A DNA stretch of 64,000 nt, from positions 1,842,501-1,906,500 of the forward strand of contig NZ_CP086120.1 in the NCBI RefSeq assembly GCF_021216675.1, read 5' to 3'. Made by a program: the position numbers and the translations under genes. Below, one piece after another: positions 35,408 to 43,956 of this stretch. The notes under the pieces are model-generated. The model worked only from the letters and a program-made list of their open reading frames with translations, had not been told where the DNA came from and searched no databases. Positions within the stretch are counted from its first letter, which is position 1. Each line of letters begins with the position of its first letter. This stretch comes from Streptomyces gobiensis. GTDB taxonomy: Bacteria; Actinomycetota; Actinomycetes; Streptomycetales; Streptomycetaceae.

Positions 35408-36481
35408 GTGACAGAAGCGATCCTCCTGGTCGGAGGCAAGGGCACCCGGCTGCGCCCCCTCACGGTGCACACCCCAAAGCCCATGGTCCCGGCGGCCGGC
35501 GTGCCCTTCCTCACCCATCAACTGGCCCGTGCCCGGGCGGCCGGGGTCGAGCACATCGTGATGGCCACCTCCTATCTGGCGGAGGTCTTCGAGCCGTATT
35601 TCGGCGACGGCTCCGGACTCGGCCTGCGTCTGGAGTACGTCACCGAGGAGGAGCCGCTGGGGACGGGCGGCGCCATCCGCAATGTCGCCTCACGGCTGCA
35701 CGCCGGACCGGACGACCCGGTCCTCATTTTCAACGGTGACATCCTCACCGGCCTCGACATCCGCGCCCTGGTCGATACGCACACGGCGTCCGGCGCCGAT
35801 GTCTCCCTCCACCTCACCCGGGTCGACGACCCCCGCGCGTACGGTCTGGTGCCGACCGACGCCGACGGCCGGGTGACGGCCTTTCTGGAGAAGCCCCAGA
35901 CCCCTGAGGAGATCGTCACCGACCAGATCAACGCGGGCGCGTATGTCTTCAACCGCTCGGTCATCGACAGCATCCCGGCCGACCGCCCGGTCTCCGTGGA
36001 ACGCGAGACCTTCCCCGGCCTGCTGGCCTCCGGCGCCCACCTCCAGGGCATGGTCGACTCCACGTACTGGCTCGACCTCGGCACCCCCCAGGCCTTCGTA
36101 CGCGGCTCCGCCGACCTGGTGCTGGGCCACGCCCCCTCCCCGGCGGTCCCGGGCCGCCGCGGCGACCGGCTGGTCCTCGACGGCGCGCGCGTCGCCCCCG
36201 ACGCCAAGCTGACCGGCGGCACGGTCATCGGGGCCGGCGCGGAGGTGGGCGCGGGTGCCCGGGTGAACGGCAGCACCGTGCTGGACGGTGCGGTCATCGC
36301 CCCCGGCGCAGATATCCGTGACTCCCTGATCGGCGCGGGCGCCCGGGTGGGCGCCCGCACGGTTCTCGATGGCGCGGTGATCGGCGACGGCGCGGTGATC
36401 GGCGACGACAATGAACTACGCGGCGGCATCCGCGTCTGGTGCGCCGCCCACATCCCGCCAGGAGCGGTGACCTTCTCCTGA
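35408..36481 (+). CDS. manC: Mannose-1-phosphate guanylyltransferase (GDP-mannose pyrophosphorylase)
   Basis: A 357-residue nucleotidyltransferase making GDP-mannose, the third step after ManA and ManB. The nucleotide-binding ILLVGGKGTRLRPLTVHTPK, FNGDILTGLDIRALVDTHTA and GAYVFNRSVIDSIPADRPVS mark the catalytic domain. Residues about 250-350 are left-handed beta-helix hexapeptides (ALTGG-type repeats such as GAGAEVGAGARVNGSTVLDG). GTG 35408 follows GGAAG, and a -10-like TAGACT lies at 35359-35364. It corresponds by synteny to SCO3039/Rv3264c; dTDP-glucose-type specificity is a less likely alternative. Confidence 0.87.
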   Translation: MTEAILLVGGKGTRLRPLTVHTPKPMVPAAGVPFLTHQLARARAAGVEHIVMATSYLAEVFEPYFGDGSGLGLRLEYVTEEEPLGTGGAIRNVASRLHAGPDDPVLIFNGDILTGLDIRALVDTHTASGADVSLHLTRVDDPRAYGLVPTDADGRVTAFLEKPQTPEEIVTDQINAGAYVFNRSVIDSIPADRPVSVERETFPGLLASGAHLQGMVDSTYWLDLGTPQAFVRGSADLVLGHAPSPAVPGRRGDRLVLDGARVAPDAKLTGGTVIGAGAEVGAGARVNGSTVLDGAVIAPGADIRDSLIGAGARVGARTVLDGAVIGDGAVIGDDNELRGGIRVWCAAHIPPGAVTFS

Positions 36482-36487
36482 CGGCGC

Positions 36488-36531
36488 GGGGACGTCAGCC
36501 CTTCCGGCCTGCGGAGTCGGCCTGACGCCCC
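36488..36531. terminator. Bidirectional terminator between manC and POT genes
   Basis: GGGG-A-CGTCAG (36488-36498) pairs with CTGACG-CCCC (36522-36531), 10 base pairs with one bulged A, between two convergent genes. Confidence 0.55.
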
Positions 36532-36552
36532 ACCGGCCTGCGGCGGAGACGG

Positions 36553-38052
36553 TCAGCTCACCTCGCCCATCAGCGAGCGGAGCTTGCGGGATCCCGCCAT
36601 AAAGGCGAGGCCCGCGCTCACCGCGATGACTGCCCACATCGTGTAGTACACGGCGTCACCCAGCGGGCCGTTGAGCCGAGTGACCCAGCCGTTGAGGGCG
36701 TTGCCCGTGGCGACCGCCAGGAACCACAGACCCATGATCTGGCTGACGAACTGCTTCGGCGCCAGCTGGGTCGACAGCGACAGACCGACCGGCGAGAGGC
36801 ACATCTCACCCAGGGTCTGCACCAGGTAGACACCCAGCAGCCACAGGACGGTGACCTTCCCGGTGTCGCTGGCGGCGGCCGCCGCGCCGGCCAGCCCCAT
36901 CAGCGCGAAGGAGCCGCCGATGAGCAGCATCGCCAGGGCGAACTTCACCGGGGTGCTGGGCTCACGGTCGCGCCGGGCCAGCCTGACCCACAGCGCGGCG
37001 AAGACCGGCGCCAGGATGATCACCCAGACCGGGTTCACCGACTGCATCCAGGACGCCGGGAACTCCCAGCCCAGGATGGTGCGGTCGGCCTTCTCCTTGG
37101 CGAAGATATTCAGCAGCGAGCCGGACTGGTCGAAGATCATCCAGAACAGCACCGCGGTCATGAAGAACCACAGAAACGCGATGACCTTCGGTTTGTCGGC
37201 CGGGAGCAGCTTGGGGCTGCGGAAGATCATGGCGAAGTAGCCGATCGGCACAACGATGCCGAGGACGGCCAGCACATTGACGATGTGCTCGATGTCGTAG
37301 GCGCCCAGCACGATATCGAGGAGCAGCGCGGCGACCGCGACACCGGACCAGATCAGCGTGCGGCGCAGGGCGGCGCGCTTCTCCCCGGGAGTCGCCGGGT
37401 TGGCCGGGACCGTACCGGCGTCGCCCAGATGACGGCTGCCCAGCACATACTGGACGACGGCCAGGGTCATACCGACACCGGCGACACCGAAGCCGAGGTG
37501 CCAGTTGACGTTCTCCCCGAGGTAGCCGACGATCAGCGGCGCGGCCAGAGCGCCGATGTTGATCGCCATATAGAAGAGGGTGAATCCCGCGTCCCGGCGG
37601 CCGCTGGGCTGGTCCTTGTAGAGGTGGCCCACCATCGCGGAGATATTCGGCTTCAGCAGGCCGGTGCCGATGGCGATCAGCGCGAGGCCGATGAAGAACA
37701 CCGCCGCGTTGGGGATGGCCAGCGTGAAGTGGCCGGCGGCGATGATGATGCCGCCGATGAGAACGGCCTTACGGGCGCCCCAGAGCCGGTCGGCCACCCA
37801 GCCACCGGGCATCGAGGTCATATAGACGACGGCGTTGTACACACCGTAGATCGCGACCGCGGTGGCCTCGTCGATACCCAGACCGCCATCAGTGACCGCG
37901 GTGTACAGATAGAGGACGAGCAGGGCGCGCATTCCGTACCAGGAAAAGCGCTCCCACATCTCCGTCATAAAGAGAGTGGCCATACCGCGGGGGTGGCCGA
38001 AGAAGGTCTTGCCGCCGGAAGGGGCAGCGTCCTTCGTCACGCTGGACACCAT
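36553..38052 (-). CDS. POT family proton-dependent oligopeptide transporter
   Basis: A 499-residue PTR2/POT transporter of the major facilitator superfamily, importing di- and tripeptides with protons. It has about 12-14 membrane helices. The N-terminal helix carries the family ExxER motif (FMTEMWERFSWYGMRALLVL), then VYMTSMPGGWVADRLWGARK, GTGLLKPNISAMVGHLYKDQ and FTLFYMAINIGALAAPLIVG. Start ATG 38052 (MVSSVTKDAAPSGGKTFFGH); the longer frame to 38259 is a Pro/Arg-rich extension running through a repeat and a homopolymer tract and is rejected. Confidence 0.95.
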   Translation of the reverse strand: MVSSVTKDAAPSGGKTFFGHPRGMATLFMTEMWERFSWYGMRALLVLYLYTAVTDGGLGIDEATAVAIYGVYNAVVYMTSMPGGWVADRLWGARKAVLIGGIIIAAGHFTLAIPNAAVFFIGLALIAIGTGLLKPNISAMVGHLYKDQPSGRRDAGFTLFYMAINIGALAAPLIVGYLGENVNWHLGFGVAGVGMTLAVVQYVLGSRHLGDAGTVPANPATPGEKRAALRRTLIWSGVAVAALLLDIVLGAYDIEHIVNVLAVLGIVVPIGYFAMIFRSPKLLPADKPKVIAFLWFFMTAVLFWMIFDQSGSLLNIFAKEKADRTILGWEFPASWMQSVNPVWVIILAPVFAALWVRLARRDREPSTPVKFALAMLLIGGSFALMGLAGAAAAASDTGKVTVLWLLGVYLVQTLGEMCLSPVGLSLSTQLAPKQFVSQIMGLWFLAVATGNALNGWVTRLNGPLGDAVYYTMWAVIAVSAGLAFMAGSRKLRSLMGEVS

Positions 38053-38391
38053 GGGGGGGTTCCTCGCTGGTTCAGGACGCACGCCAGCTGGGGTGTGGGC
38101 GCGCGCCCGGCTGTGCCGGGTTGCGGCTCCGCCGTCTTTTTTTGGGGGGGGGTGGGTGGCACGGGCCGATGGCGCCGGTCCGCACAGGAAGAGGACCCTC
38201 GGCGGCGGTGGTACCGGGCCAAGGACCCTCAGCTCCCACTCGGGAAGCGAACTCACCATACGTCACGTTGACAGGCCCATCGAAAACGAATGCGGCACAG
38301 GTCACAGGTAAATTCCTGCTTTACCCAGGGCATGTGCAGGCGGCTACCCCGTGCGTCCCTTGGAGAACGTCAATCGGACTACCATCGGCGC
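38053..38391. other. Divergent region between POT and response-regulator genes
   Basis: No gene. The POT-proximal part holds a partial dispersed repeat (38106-38134) matching 16407-16435, followed by a T7-G9 homopolymer tract at 38137-38152. The regulator-proximal part has TTGACA at 38268-38273, an inverted repeat at 38307-38325 and a -10-like TACCAT at 38380-38385, six bases before the response-regulator ATG. Confidence 0.55.
38307..38325. promoter_or_regulatory. Inverted repeat upstream of the two-component operon
   Basis: GGTAAA (38307-38312) and TTTACC (38320-38325) form a perfect 6-base inverted repeat spaced by 7 bases, about 65 bp upstream of the response-regulator start. A candidate operator, possibly autoregulatory. 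Confidence 0.45.
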
Positions 38392-39069
38392 ATGACCCGA
38401 GTACTGCTCGCCGAGGACGACGCGTCCATCTCGGAGCCGCTCGCCCGCGCTCTGCGCCGCGAAGGATACGAAGTCGAGGTGCGCCAGGACGGACCCGGCG
38501 CGCTTGACGCAGGACTGCACGCGGAGATCGACCTGGTCGTGCTCGACCTCGGTCTTCCCGGGATGGACGGGCTGGAGGTCTGCCGTCGGCTGCGTACGGA
38601 GGGTTTCGGCTTCCCCGTGCTGGTGCTCACCGCCCGCGCCGATGAGGTGGACACCGTCGTCGGGCTCGACGCGGGCGCGGATGACTATGTGACCAAGCCG
38701 TTCCGGCTGGCCGAGCTCCTCGCCCGGGTCCGGGCCCTGCTGCGGCGCGGCACGGCGGAGGCCGCCCAGCCGCCCGCCACTCACGGGGTGCGGATCGATG
38801 TGGAGTCGCACCGCGCCTGGATGGGCGACGAGGAGCTTCAGCTCACCGCGAAGGAATTCGACCTGCTGCGGGTGCTGGTGCGGGACGCGGGCCGGGTCGT
38901 GACCCGTGACCAGCTGATGCGCGAGGTCTGGGACACCACGTGGTGGTCCTCCACCAAGACCCTGGACATGCATATCTCCTGGCTCCGCAAGAAGCTCGGC
39001 GATGACGCCGCCAACCCGCGCTATATCGCCACCGTGCGCGGTGTCGGCTTCCGCTTCGAGAAGAACTAG
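38392..39069 (+). CDS. OmpR/PhoB-family response regulator
   Basis: A 225-residue two-component regulator. The receiver domain has RVLLAEDDASISEPLARALR, the phosphoacceptor in VVLDLGLPGMDGLEVCRRLR, LTARADEVDTVVGLDAGADD and the lysine in YVTKPFRLAELLARVRALLR. The C-terminal winged helix (ELQLTAKEFDLLRVLVRDAG; KTLDMHISWLRKKLGDDAAN) binds DNA. ATG 38392 is chosen by family length. TACCAT 6 bases upstream suggests a leaderless message. The kinase gene follows 12 bp downstream. The signal is unknown. Confidence 0.95.
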   Translation: MTRVLLAEDDASISEPLARALRREGYEVEVRQDGPGALDAGLHAEIDLVVLDLGLPGMDGLEVCRRLRTEGFGFPVLVLTARADEVDTVVGLDAGADDYVTKPFRLAELLARVRALLRRGTAEAAQPPATHGVRIDVESHRAWMGDEELQLTAKEFDLLRVLVRDAGRVVTRDQLMREVWDTTWWSSTKTLDMHISWLRKKLGDDAANPRYIATVRGVGFRFEKN

Positions 39070-39081
39070 CTACCGACCCCC

Positions 39082-40341
39082 ATGCGCCGCCGTCTGATCA
39101 ACTCCACTCTCGCTGTGGTGCTCGTCGTCATCGCCGTCTTCGGTATCTCGCTGGTCATCGTGGAGGCCCAGGCGATCGAGAAGAGCGCCAAGGAAAGCGT
39201 CCGCTCCGAGGCCGCCCGGATTGTCGCGGTGGTGGAGGCCCGTATCGCCGCCGGGGAGAAGGTCACCACGGAGACGATGCGCGGCCAGGTGCCCGTCGAC
39301 CGCTATGTACGGATCCAGCTCGCCGGGCAGCCGGCCTTCGCGCTGGGGAAGAAGCCGGGTGGCGGGGTGATCGAGGGTGAGGAGGACGGTAGCCACGGGG
39401 AGACCGTCACCGTGCAGCAGTCGCGCAGCGTGGTGAGCGACGAGATCGGCCGCATCCTGGTGATCGTGCTGGCGCTGGCCCTGCTGACCGTCTTCGCCGC
39501 CATACTGCTCGCCGTACAGCAGGCCCGCAGGGTCGCCGCCCCGCTCACCGACCTCGCAGAGACCGCCGAGCGGCTCGGCTCCGGGGACCCACGGCCCCGG
39601 CACCGCCGCTACGGGGTGCCCGAGCTGGACCGGGTCGCCGATGTGCTGGACGCCAGCGCGGAGCGGATCGCCCGGATGCTCACCGCCGAGCGGCGGCTGG
39701 CGGCCGATGCCTCGCACCAGCTGCGTACGCCGCTGACCGCGCTCTCCATGCGGCTGGAGGAGATCGTGGAGACCGCGGACACCGAGCCGGAGACGGTCAA
39801 GGAGGAGGCGGCCATCGCGCTGGCCCAGGTGGAGCGGCTGACCGAGGTGGTACAGCGGCTGCTGACCAACTCCCGGGACCCGCACTCCGGTTCGTCCGTC
39901 GCCTTCGACCTGGATGAGGTCGTCCTCCAGCAGGTCGAGGAGTGGCGCCCCGCCTACCGCGGCGCGGGCCGGGCCATCGTGCACTCCGGCAAGCCGAACC
40001 TACGGGCGGTGGGCACCCCGGGTGCGGTGGCCACCGTGCTGGCCACCCTGGTGGAGAACGCGCTGATGCACGGGGACGGCACCGTCGCCCTGCGTACCCG
40101 GGTCGCCGGGAACCAGGTGGTCGTCGAGGTCACGGATGAGGGCCCCGGCGTCGACCCCGAGCTGGGCTCGCGGGTCTTTGAGCGCACGGTCAGCGGCCAT
40201 AACTCCACCGGGCTCGGTCTGGCCGTCGCCCGCGATCTGGCGGAGGCGGACGGCGGACGGCTGGAGCTACTTCAGCAGCGGCCGCCGGTCTTCGCGCTCT
40301 TCCTGAGCCGTGAGGCCGAAGAGCCGTCCGGCTCCGGCTGA
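39082..40341 (+). CDS. Two-component sensor histidine kinase
   Basis: A 419-residue membrane kinase partner of the adjacent regulator. Two membrane helices (LAVVLVVIAVFGISLVIVEA at the N-terminus and ILVIVLALALLTVFAAILLA at about 132-152) flank a ~105-residue extracellular sensor, then a HAMP domain. The H-box is ADASHQLRTPLTALSMRLEE, the N-box VENALMHGDGTVALRTR, and G1 VTDEGPGVDPELGSRVFERT. The 3' end overlaps the convergent GtrA gene by 75 bp, so the two transcripts are antisense there. Confidence 0.94.
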   Translation: MRRRLINSTLAVVLVVIAVFGISLVIVEAQAIEKSAKESVRSEAARIVAVVEARIAAGEKVTTETMRGQVPVDRYVRIQLAGQPAFALGKKPGGGVIEGEEDGSHGETVTVQQSRSVVSDEIGRILVIVLALALLTVFAAILLAVQQARRVAAPLTDLAETAERLGSGDPRPRHRRYGVPELDRVADVLDASAERIARMLTAERRLAADASHQLRTPLTALSMRLEEIVETADTEPETVKEEAAIALAQVERLTEVVQRLLTNSRDPHSGSSVAFDLDEVVLQQVEEWRPAYRGAGRAIVHSGKPNLRAVGTPGAVATVLATLVENALMHGDGTVALRTRVAGNQVVVEVTDEGPGVDPELGSRVFERTVSGHNSTGLGLAVARDLAEADGGRLELLQQRPPVFALFLSREAEEPSGSG

Positions 40342-40836
40342 GGAGCCGGAGCCCGGGCCGGTGCGGCCGGTGCGGCTGGTGCCTTCGCCACGGCCGCTGC
40401 GGAAGACCCACGTGCGGTAGGACCAGAAGCGGAAGGCGGTGGCCAGTCCGAGGCCGACGATGTTCTTGGCGATATTGTCGGCCAGCGGTGAGGTGAAGCC
40501 GAAGCCATAGTGGGAGAGCGCCAGCACACCGTTCTCGATCACCATGCCGACCCCGCTGAAGAGCAGAAAGAGCGTGGCCTCGCGCCGCATCCGGCTCTTG
40601 TCGGTGTGCCGGTATGTCCAGTACCGGTTGCCCAGATAGTTGGTGCAGATCGCGACAGCCGTCGCTATCACGCCGGAACGCACCGGGGCGAGCTGCAGGG
40701 TGTGGATGCAGAGATTGAAGACGGCGACATTCACCAGGAAGCCGAAGGCGCCGACCGTGCCGAACTTGCCCATCTCGTGAGCGAGCCGTTTCAGCCGGGA
40801 GCGCAGCGTTCGCCGTTCACCCTTAGTGATCGTCAT
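40267..40836 (-). CDS. GtrA family membrane protein
   Basis: A 189-residue GtrA-like protein with four membrane helices: FGTVGAFGFLVNVAVFNLCI, GVIATAVAICTNYLGNRYWT (family motif NYLGNRYWTY), EATLFLLFSGVGMVIENGVL and a final AKNIVGLGLATAFRFWSYRT. GtrA proteins flip or accompany polyprenyl-linked sugars in envelope glycosylation. The Ser/Gly-rich cytoplasmic tail extends antisense into the histidine-kinase gene. ATG 40836 was chosen over 40995. In mycobacteria GtrA also adjoins purK (Rv3277/Rv3276c). Confidence 0.92.
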   Translation of the reverse strand: MTITKGERRTLRSRLKRLAHEMGKFGTVGAFGFLVNVAVFNLCIHTLQLAPVRSGVIATAVAICTNYLGNRYWTYRHTDKSRMRREATLFLLFSGVGMVIENGVLALSHYGFGFTSPLADNIAKNIVGLGLATAFRFWSYRTWVFRSGRGEGTSRTGRTGPGSGSSAGAGRLFGLTAQEEREDRRPLLK

Positions 40837-40938
40837 CGCCCCGTTCGGTCGGCTCGGTCGGCGTTCTGGTCGGCGTTCTGCGGGCGTCAGACCCGTCCCA
40901 CATGCTAACCACGACCGGCCTCCCCGTACCCTGGGACT

Positions 40939-42078
40939 GTGACGTTCCCGGTAGTCGGCATGGTTGGTGGCGGCCAGCTCGCCCGTATGACCCACGAGGC
41001 GGGCATCCCCCTCGGCATCAGATTCAAGCTCCTCAGCGATACCCCACAGGACTCAGCGGCCCAGGTGGTCAGCGATGTCGTCATTGGCGACTACCGCGAT
41101 CTGGACACGCTGCGTGAGTTCGCCCAGGGCTGCGATGTGATCACTTTCGATCATGAGCATGTTCCGACCGAGCATCTACGGGCACTGGAGGCCGACGGCG
41201 TTCCCGTACGCCCCGGCCCGGACGCGCTCGTACACGCCCAGGACAAGGGCGTCATGCGGGCGCGGCTCGATGAGATCGGGGTGCCCTGCCCCCGGCACCG
41301 GCTGGTGCGCGACCCGGCCGACGCCGCCGCCTTCGCCGCTGAGGGCGGGGGCTTCCCGGTGGTCCTCAAGACCGTACGCGGCGGCTATGACGGCAAGGGC
41401 GTATGGGTGGTGCGCTCCGAGGCGGAGGCCGCGGAGCCCTTCAAGGCCGGGGTGCCGGTGCTGGCCGAGGAGAAGGTCGAGTTCGTCCGGGAGCTGGCCG
41501 CCAATGTCGTCCGCTCACCGCACGGCCAGGCCGTCGCCTACCCGGTCGTGGAGTCGATCCAGGTCGACGGGGTCTGCGACACCGTGATCGCACCGGCGCC
41601 CGGGCTTCCCGCGGAGCGCTCCGCCGCGGCCCAGGAGCTGGCCCTCAAGATCGCCCAGGAGCTGGGCGTCGTCGGTCATCTCGCGGTCGAGCTCTTTGAG
41701 ACCCGCGATGGCCGCACCCTCGTCAATGAGCTGGCCATGCGCCCGCACAACTCCGGCCACTGGACCCAGGACGGGGCCGTGACCTCGCAGTTCGCCAACC
41801 ATGTCCGGGCCGTACTGGACCTGCCGCTGGGCGATCCGCGCCCGCGCGCCAAGTGGACCGTCATGGCCAATGTGCTCGGCGGTGACTACCCGGACATGTA
41901 CTACGCGTATCTGCACTGCATGGCCCGCGACCCACAGCTCAAGATCCATATGTACGGCAAGGATGTGAAGCCCGGCCGTAAGGTCGGCCACGTCAATACC
42001 TACGGCGACGACCTGGCCGAGGTGCGCGAGCGCGCCCGGCACGCCGCCGACTATCTACGAGGGACGCTGGTCGAATGA
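40939..42078 (+). CDS. purK: N5-carboxyaminoimidazole ribonucleotide synthase
   Basis: A 379-residue ATP-grasp enzyme of de novo purine synthesis, converting AIR, bicarbonate and ATP to N5-CAIR. Visible features: FPVVGMVGGGQLARMTHEAG, ITFDHEHVPTEHLRALE, ATP-grasp lysine region FPVVLKTVRGGYDGKGVWVV, VGHLAVELFETRDGRTLVNE and AMRPHNSGHWTQDGAVTSQF. GTG 40939 start with TACCCT 6 bases upstream, so probably leaderless. The stop is inside a 13-bp tandem duplication that runs toward purE, which completes the step (N5-CAIR to CAIR). Confidence 0.96.
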   Translation: MTFPVVGMVGGGQLARMTHEAGIPLGIRFKLLSDTPQDSAAQVVSDVVIGDYRDLDTLREFAQGCDVITFDHEHVPTEHLRALEADGVPVRPGPDALVHAQDKGVMRARLDEIGVPCPRHRLVRDPADAAAFAAEGGGFPVVLKTVRGGYDGKGVWVVRSEAEAAEPFKAGVPVLAEEKVEFVRELAANVVRSPHGQAVAYPVVESIQVDGVCDTVIAPAPGLPAERSAAAQELALKIAQELGVVGHLAVELFETRDGRTLVNELAMRPHNSGHWTQDGAVTSQFANHVRAVLDLPLGDPRPRAKWTVMANVLGGDYPDMYYAYLHCMARDPQLKIHMYGKDVKPGRKVGHVNTYGDDLAEVRERARHAADYLRGTLVE

Positions 42079-42096
42079 GTGAGTCGAATGAGTGAG
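42071..42096. repeat. 13-bp tandem duplication at the purK-purE junction
   Basis: TCGAATGAGTGAG occurs twice in perfect tandem at 42071-42083 and 42084-42096. The first copy contains the purK stop (TGA 42076-42078); the second supplies an extra in-frame ATG (42088) upstream of the probable purE start. Confidence 0.85.
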
Positions 42097-42105
42097 AAGG
42101 CCCGA

Positions 42106-42630
42106 ATGAATGACCCCCTGGTCGGCATTGTGATGGGCTCCGACTCCGACTGGCCGGTCATGGAGGCCGCCGCCAAGGCCCTCGACGAGTTCGAGATCCC
42201 CTATGAGGTCGATGTCGTCTCCGCCCACCGGATGCCGCGCGAAATGATCTCGTACGGCGAGGACGCGGCATCCCGCGGCCTCAAGGCGATCATCGCGGGA
42301 GCCGGTGGAGCCGCCCACCTCCCAGGCATGCTCGCCTCAGTCACCCCGCTCCCGGTGATCGGTGTCCCGGTCCCGCTGAAGTACCTCGACGGCATGGATT
42401 CGCTGCTCTCCATCGTGCAGATGCCCGCCGGAGTCCCGGTCGCCACGGTCTCGGTCGGCGGCGCCCGCAACGCCGGGCTGCTGGCGGCCCGTATTCTCGC
42501 GGCCCACGATCCCGTTCTGCTGGCACGGATGCGGCTGTTCCAGGAGGAGCTGAACGACCAGGCGACGGAGAAGGGCAGGCGACTGCGGAACAAGGTCGCG
42601 GGCGCCGACAGCTTCGGCTTCGGCAGCTGA
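42106..42630 (+). CDS. purE: N5-CAIR mutase, class I
   Basis: A 174-residue enzyme rearranging N5-CAIR to CAIR. The sequence [20 protein letters not shown] contains the GSDSDWPVM substrate loop; [20 protein letters not shown] and [20 protein letters not shown] complete the active site. ATG 42106 is chosen since AGAAGG ends 5 bases upstream and homologues begin a few residues before [11 protein letters not shown] 42079 and ATG 42088 are in-frame alternatives created by the 13-bp duplication. Co-transcribed with purK and the dipeptidase gene 2 bp downstream. Confidence 0.95.
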   Translation: MNDPLVGIVMGSDSDWPVMEAAAKALDEFEIPYEVDVVSAHRMPREMISYGEDAASRGLKAIIAGAGGAAHLPGMLASVTPLPVIGVPVPLKYLDGMDSLLSIVQMPAGVPVATVSVGGARNAGLLAARILAAHDPVLLARMRLFQEELNDQATEKGRRLRNKVAGADSFGFGS

Positions 42631-42632
42631 CC

Positions 42633-43835
42633 ATGGCAGCCGCCGACCACCTCACCCGCGCCCGCGAACTCCTCACCGCTCACCCGGTCGTCGACGGCCA
42701 CAATGACCTGCCCTGGGCGCTGCGCGAGCAGGTCGGCTACGACCTCGACCGGCGCGATATAGCCGTCGACCAGTCCGGCCATCTGCACACCGACATCCCC
42801 CGGCTGCGCGCGGGCGGCGTCGGCGCACAGTTCTGGTCGGTATACGTACGGACGGATATGTCCGGTGACTCGGCGGTCAGCGCCTGTCTGGAACAGATCG
42901 ATGTGGTGCACCGGCTGGCCGCCCGCTACCCGGACGACCTCCAACTGGCCTTTACCGCAGACGATATGGAGACGGCCCGTGGGAGGGGCCGTATCGCCTC
43001 ACTGCTGGGCGCCGAAGGCGGCCACTGCATCAACAACTCCCTGGCGACCCTGCGTGCGCTGCACCAACTCGGCGTGCGCTATCTGACCTTGACCCACAAC
43101 GACCATACGGACTGGGCCGACTCGGCGACGGACGAGCCACGGCACGGCGGCCTCACCCGCTTTGGCGAGGAGGTCGTCCATGAGATGAACCGCCTGGGCA
43201 TGCTGGTCGACCTGTCCCATGTCGCCGCTTCCACGATGCGTGACGCCCTGAAGGTCACCGAGGCCCCGGTGATCTTCTCCCACTCCTCCGCCCGCGCGGT
43301 CTGCGACCACCCCCGCAACATCCCGGACGACGTCCTGGCCGGACTGCCCCGCAATGGCGGTGTCGCCATGGTCACCTTCGTCCCCAAGTTCATCCTCCCC
43401 GCAGCCGTCGAGTGGACCCAGCGCGCCGACGAGAACATGCACGCGCACGGCCTGCACCATCTCGACACCACCCCGGAGGCCATGAAGGTCCAACGCGCCT
43501 TCGAGGCCGCCAACCCCCGCCCGGCCGCGACCCCCGCCACGGTCGCCGACCACCTCGACCATATGCGCGAGGTCGCGGGCATCGATCACATCGGCATCGG
43601 CGGCGACTACGACGGCACGGCCTTCCTCCCGGACGGCCTGGACAGCGTGGCGGGCTACCCGAACCTCATCGCCGAGCTTCTGGACCGGAACTGGTCCGAG
43701 CCCGATCTGGCCAAGCTCACCTGGCACAACGCGGTCCGGGTGCTACGCGACGCGGAAGCGGCCGCCCGCGGCCTTCAGCCCAGGCGCGGCCCGTCCATCG
43801 CGAGCATCACGCAGCTCGACGGAGCACCCGCCTGA
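42633..43835 (+). CDS. Membrane dipeptidase (renal dipeptidase family, M19)
   Basis: A 400-residue zinc dipeptidase. Metal and active-site motifs: [20 protein letters not shown] (HxD), [20 protein letters not shown] (bridging E), [39 protein letters not shown] and [20 protein letters not shown]. No signal peptide or membrane helix is seen, so it is probably cytosolic, cleaving dipeptides with broad specificity. It begins 2 bp after purE and should be in the same operon; the functional link is unclear, but peptide import by the nearby POT protein could supply substrates. Confidence 0.94.
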   Translation: MAAADHLTRARELLTAHPVVDGHNDLPWALREQVGYDLDRRDIAVDQSGHLHTDIPRLRAGGVGAQFWSVYVRTDMSGDSAVSACLEQIDVVHRLAARYPDDLQLAFTADDMETARGRGRIASLLGAEGGHCINNSLATLRALHQLGVRYLTLTHNDHTDWADSATDEPRHGGLTRFGEEVVHEMNRLGMLVDLSHVAASTMRDALKVTEAPVIFSHSSARAVCDHPRNIPDDVLAGLPRNGGVAMVTFVPKFILPAAVEWTQRADENMHAHGLHHLDTTPEAMKVQRAFEAANPRPAATPATVADHLDHMREVAGIDHIGIGGDYDGTAFLPDGLDSVAGYPNLIAELLDRNWSEPDLAKLTWHNAVRVLRDAEAAARGLQPRRGPSIASITQLDGAPA

Positions 43836-43956
43836 CCACAGCCGCCCCTACAGTGGGTCACGGTTCCATCACGTTGGGACCGATTCCCCCGCTCGGCACA
43901 GCCGCAGCGCTACGGTCTGGCTGCCACCCCCACCACTTCGCGCTCTGGGGGGGAAC

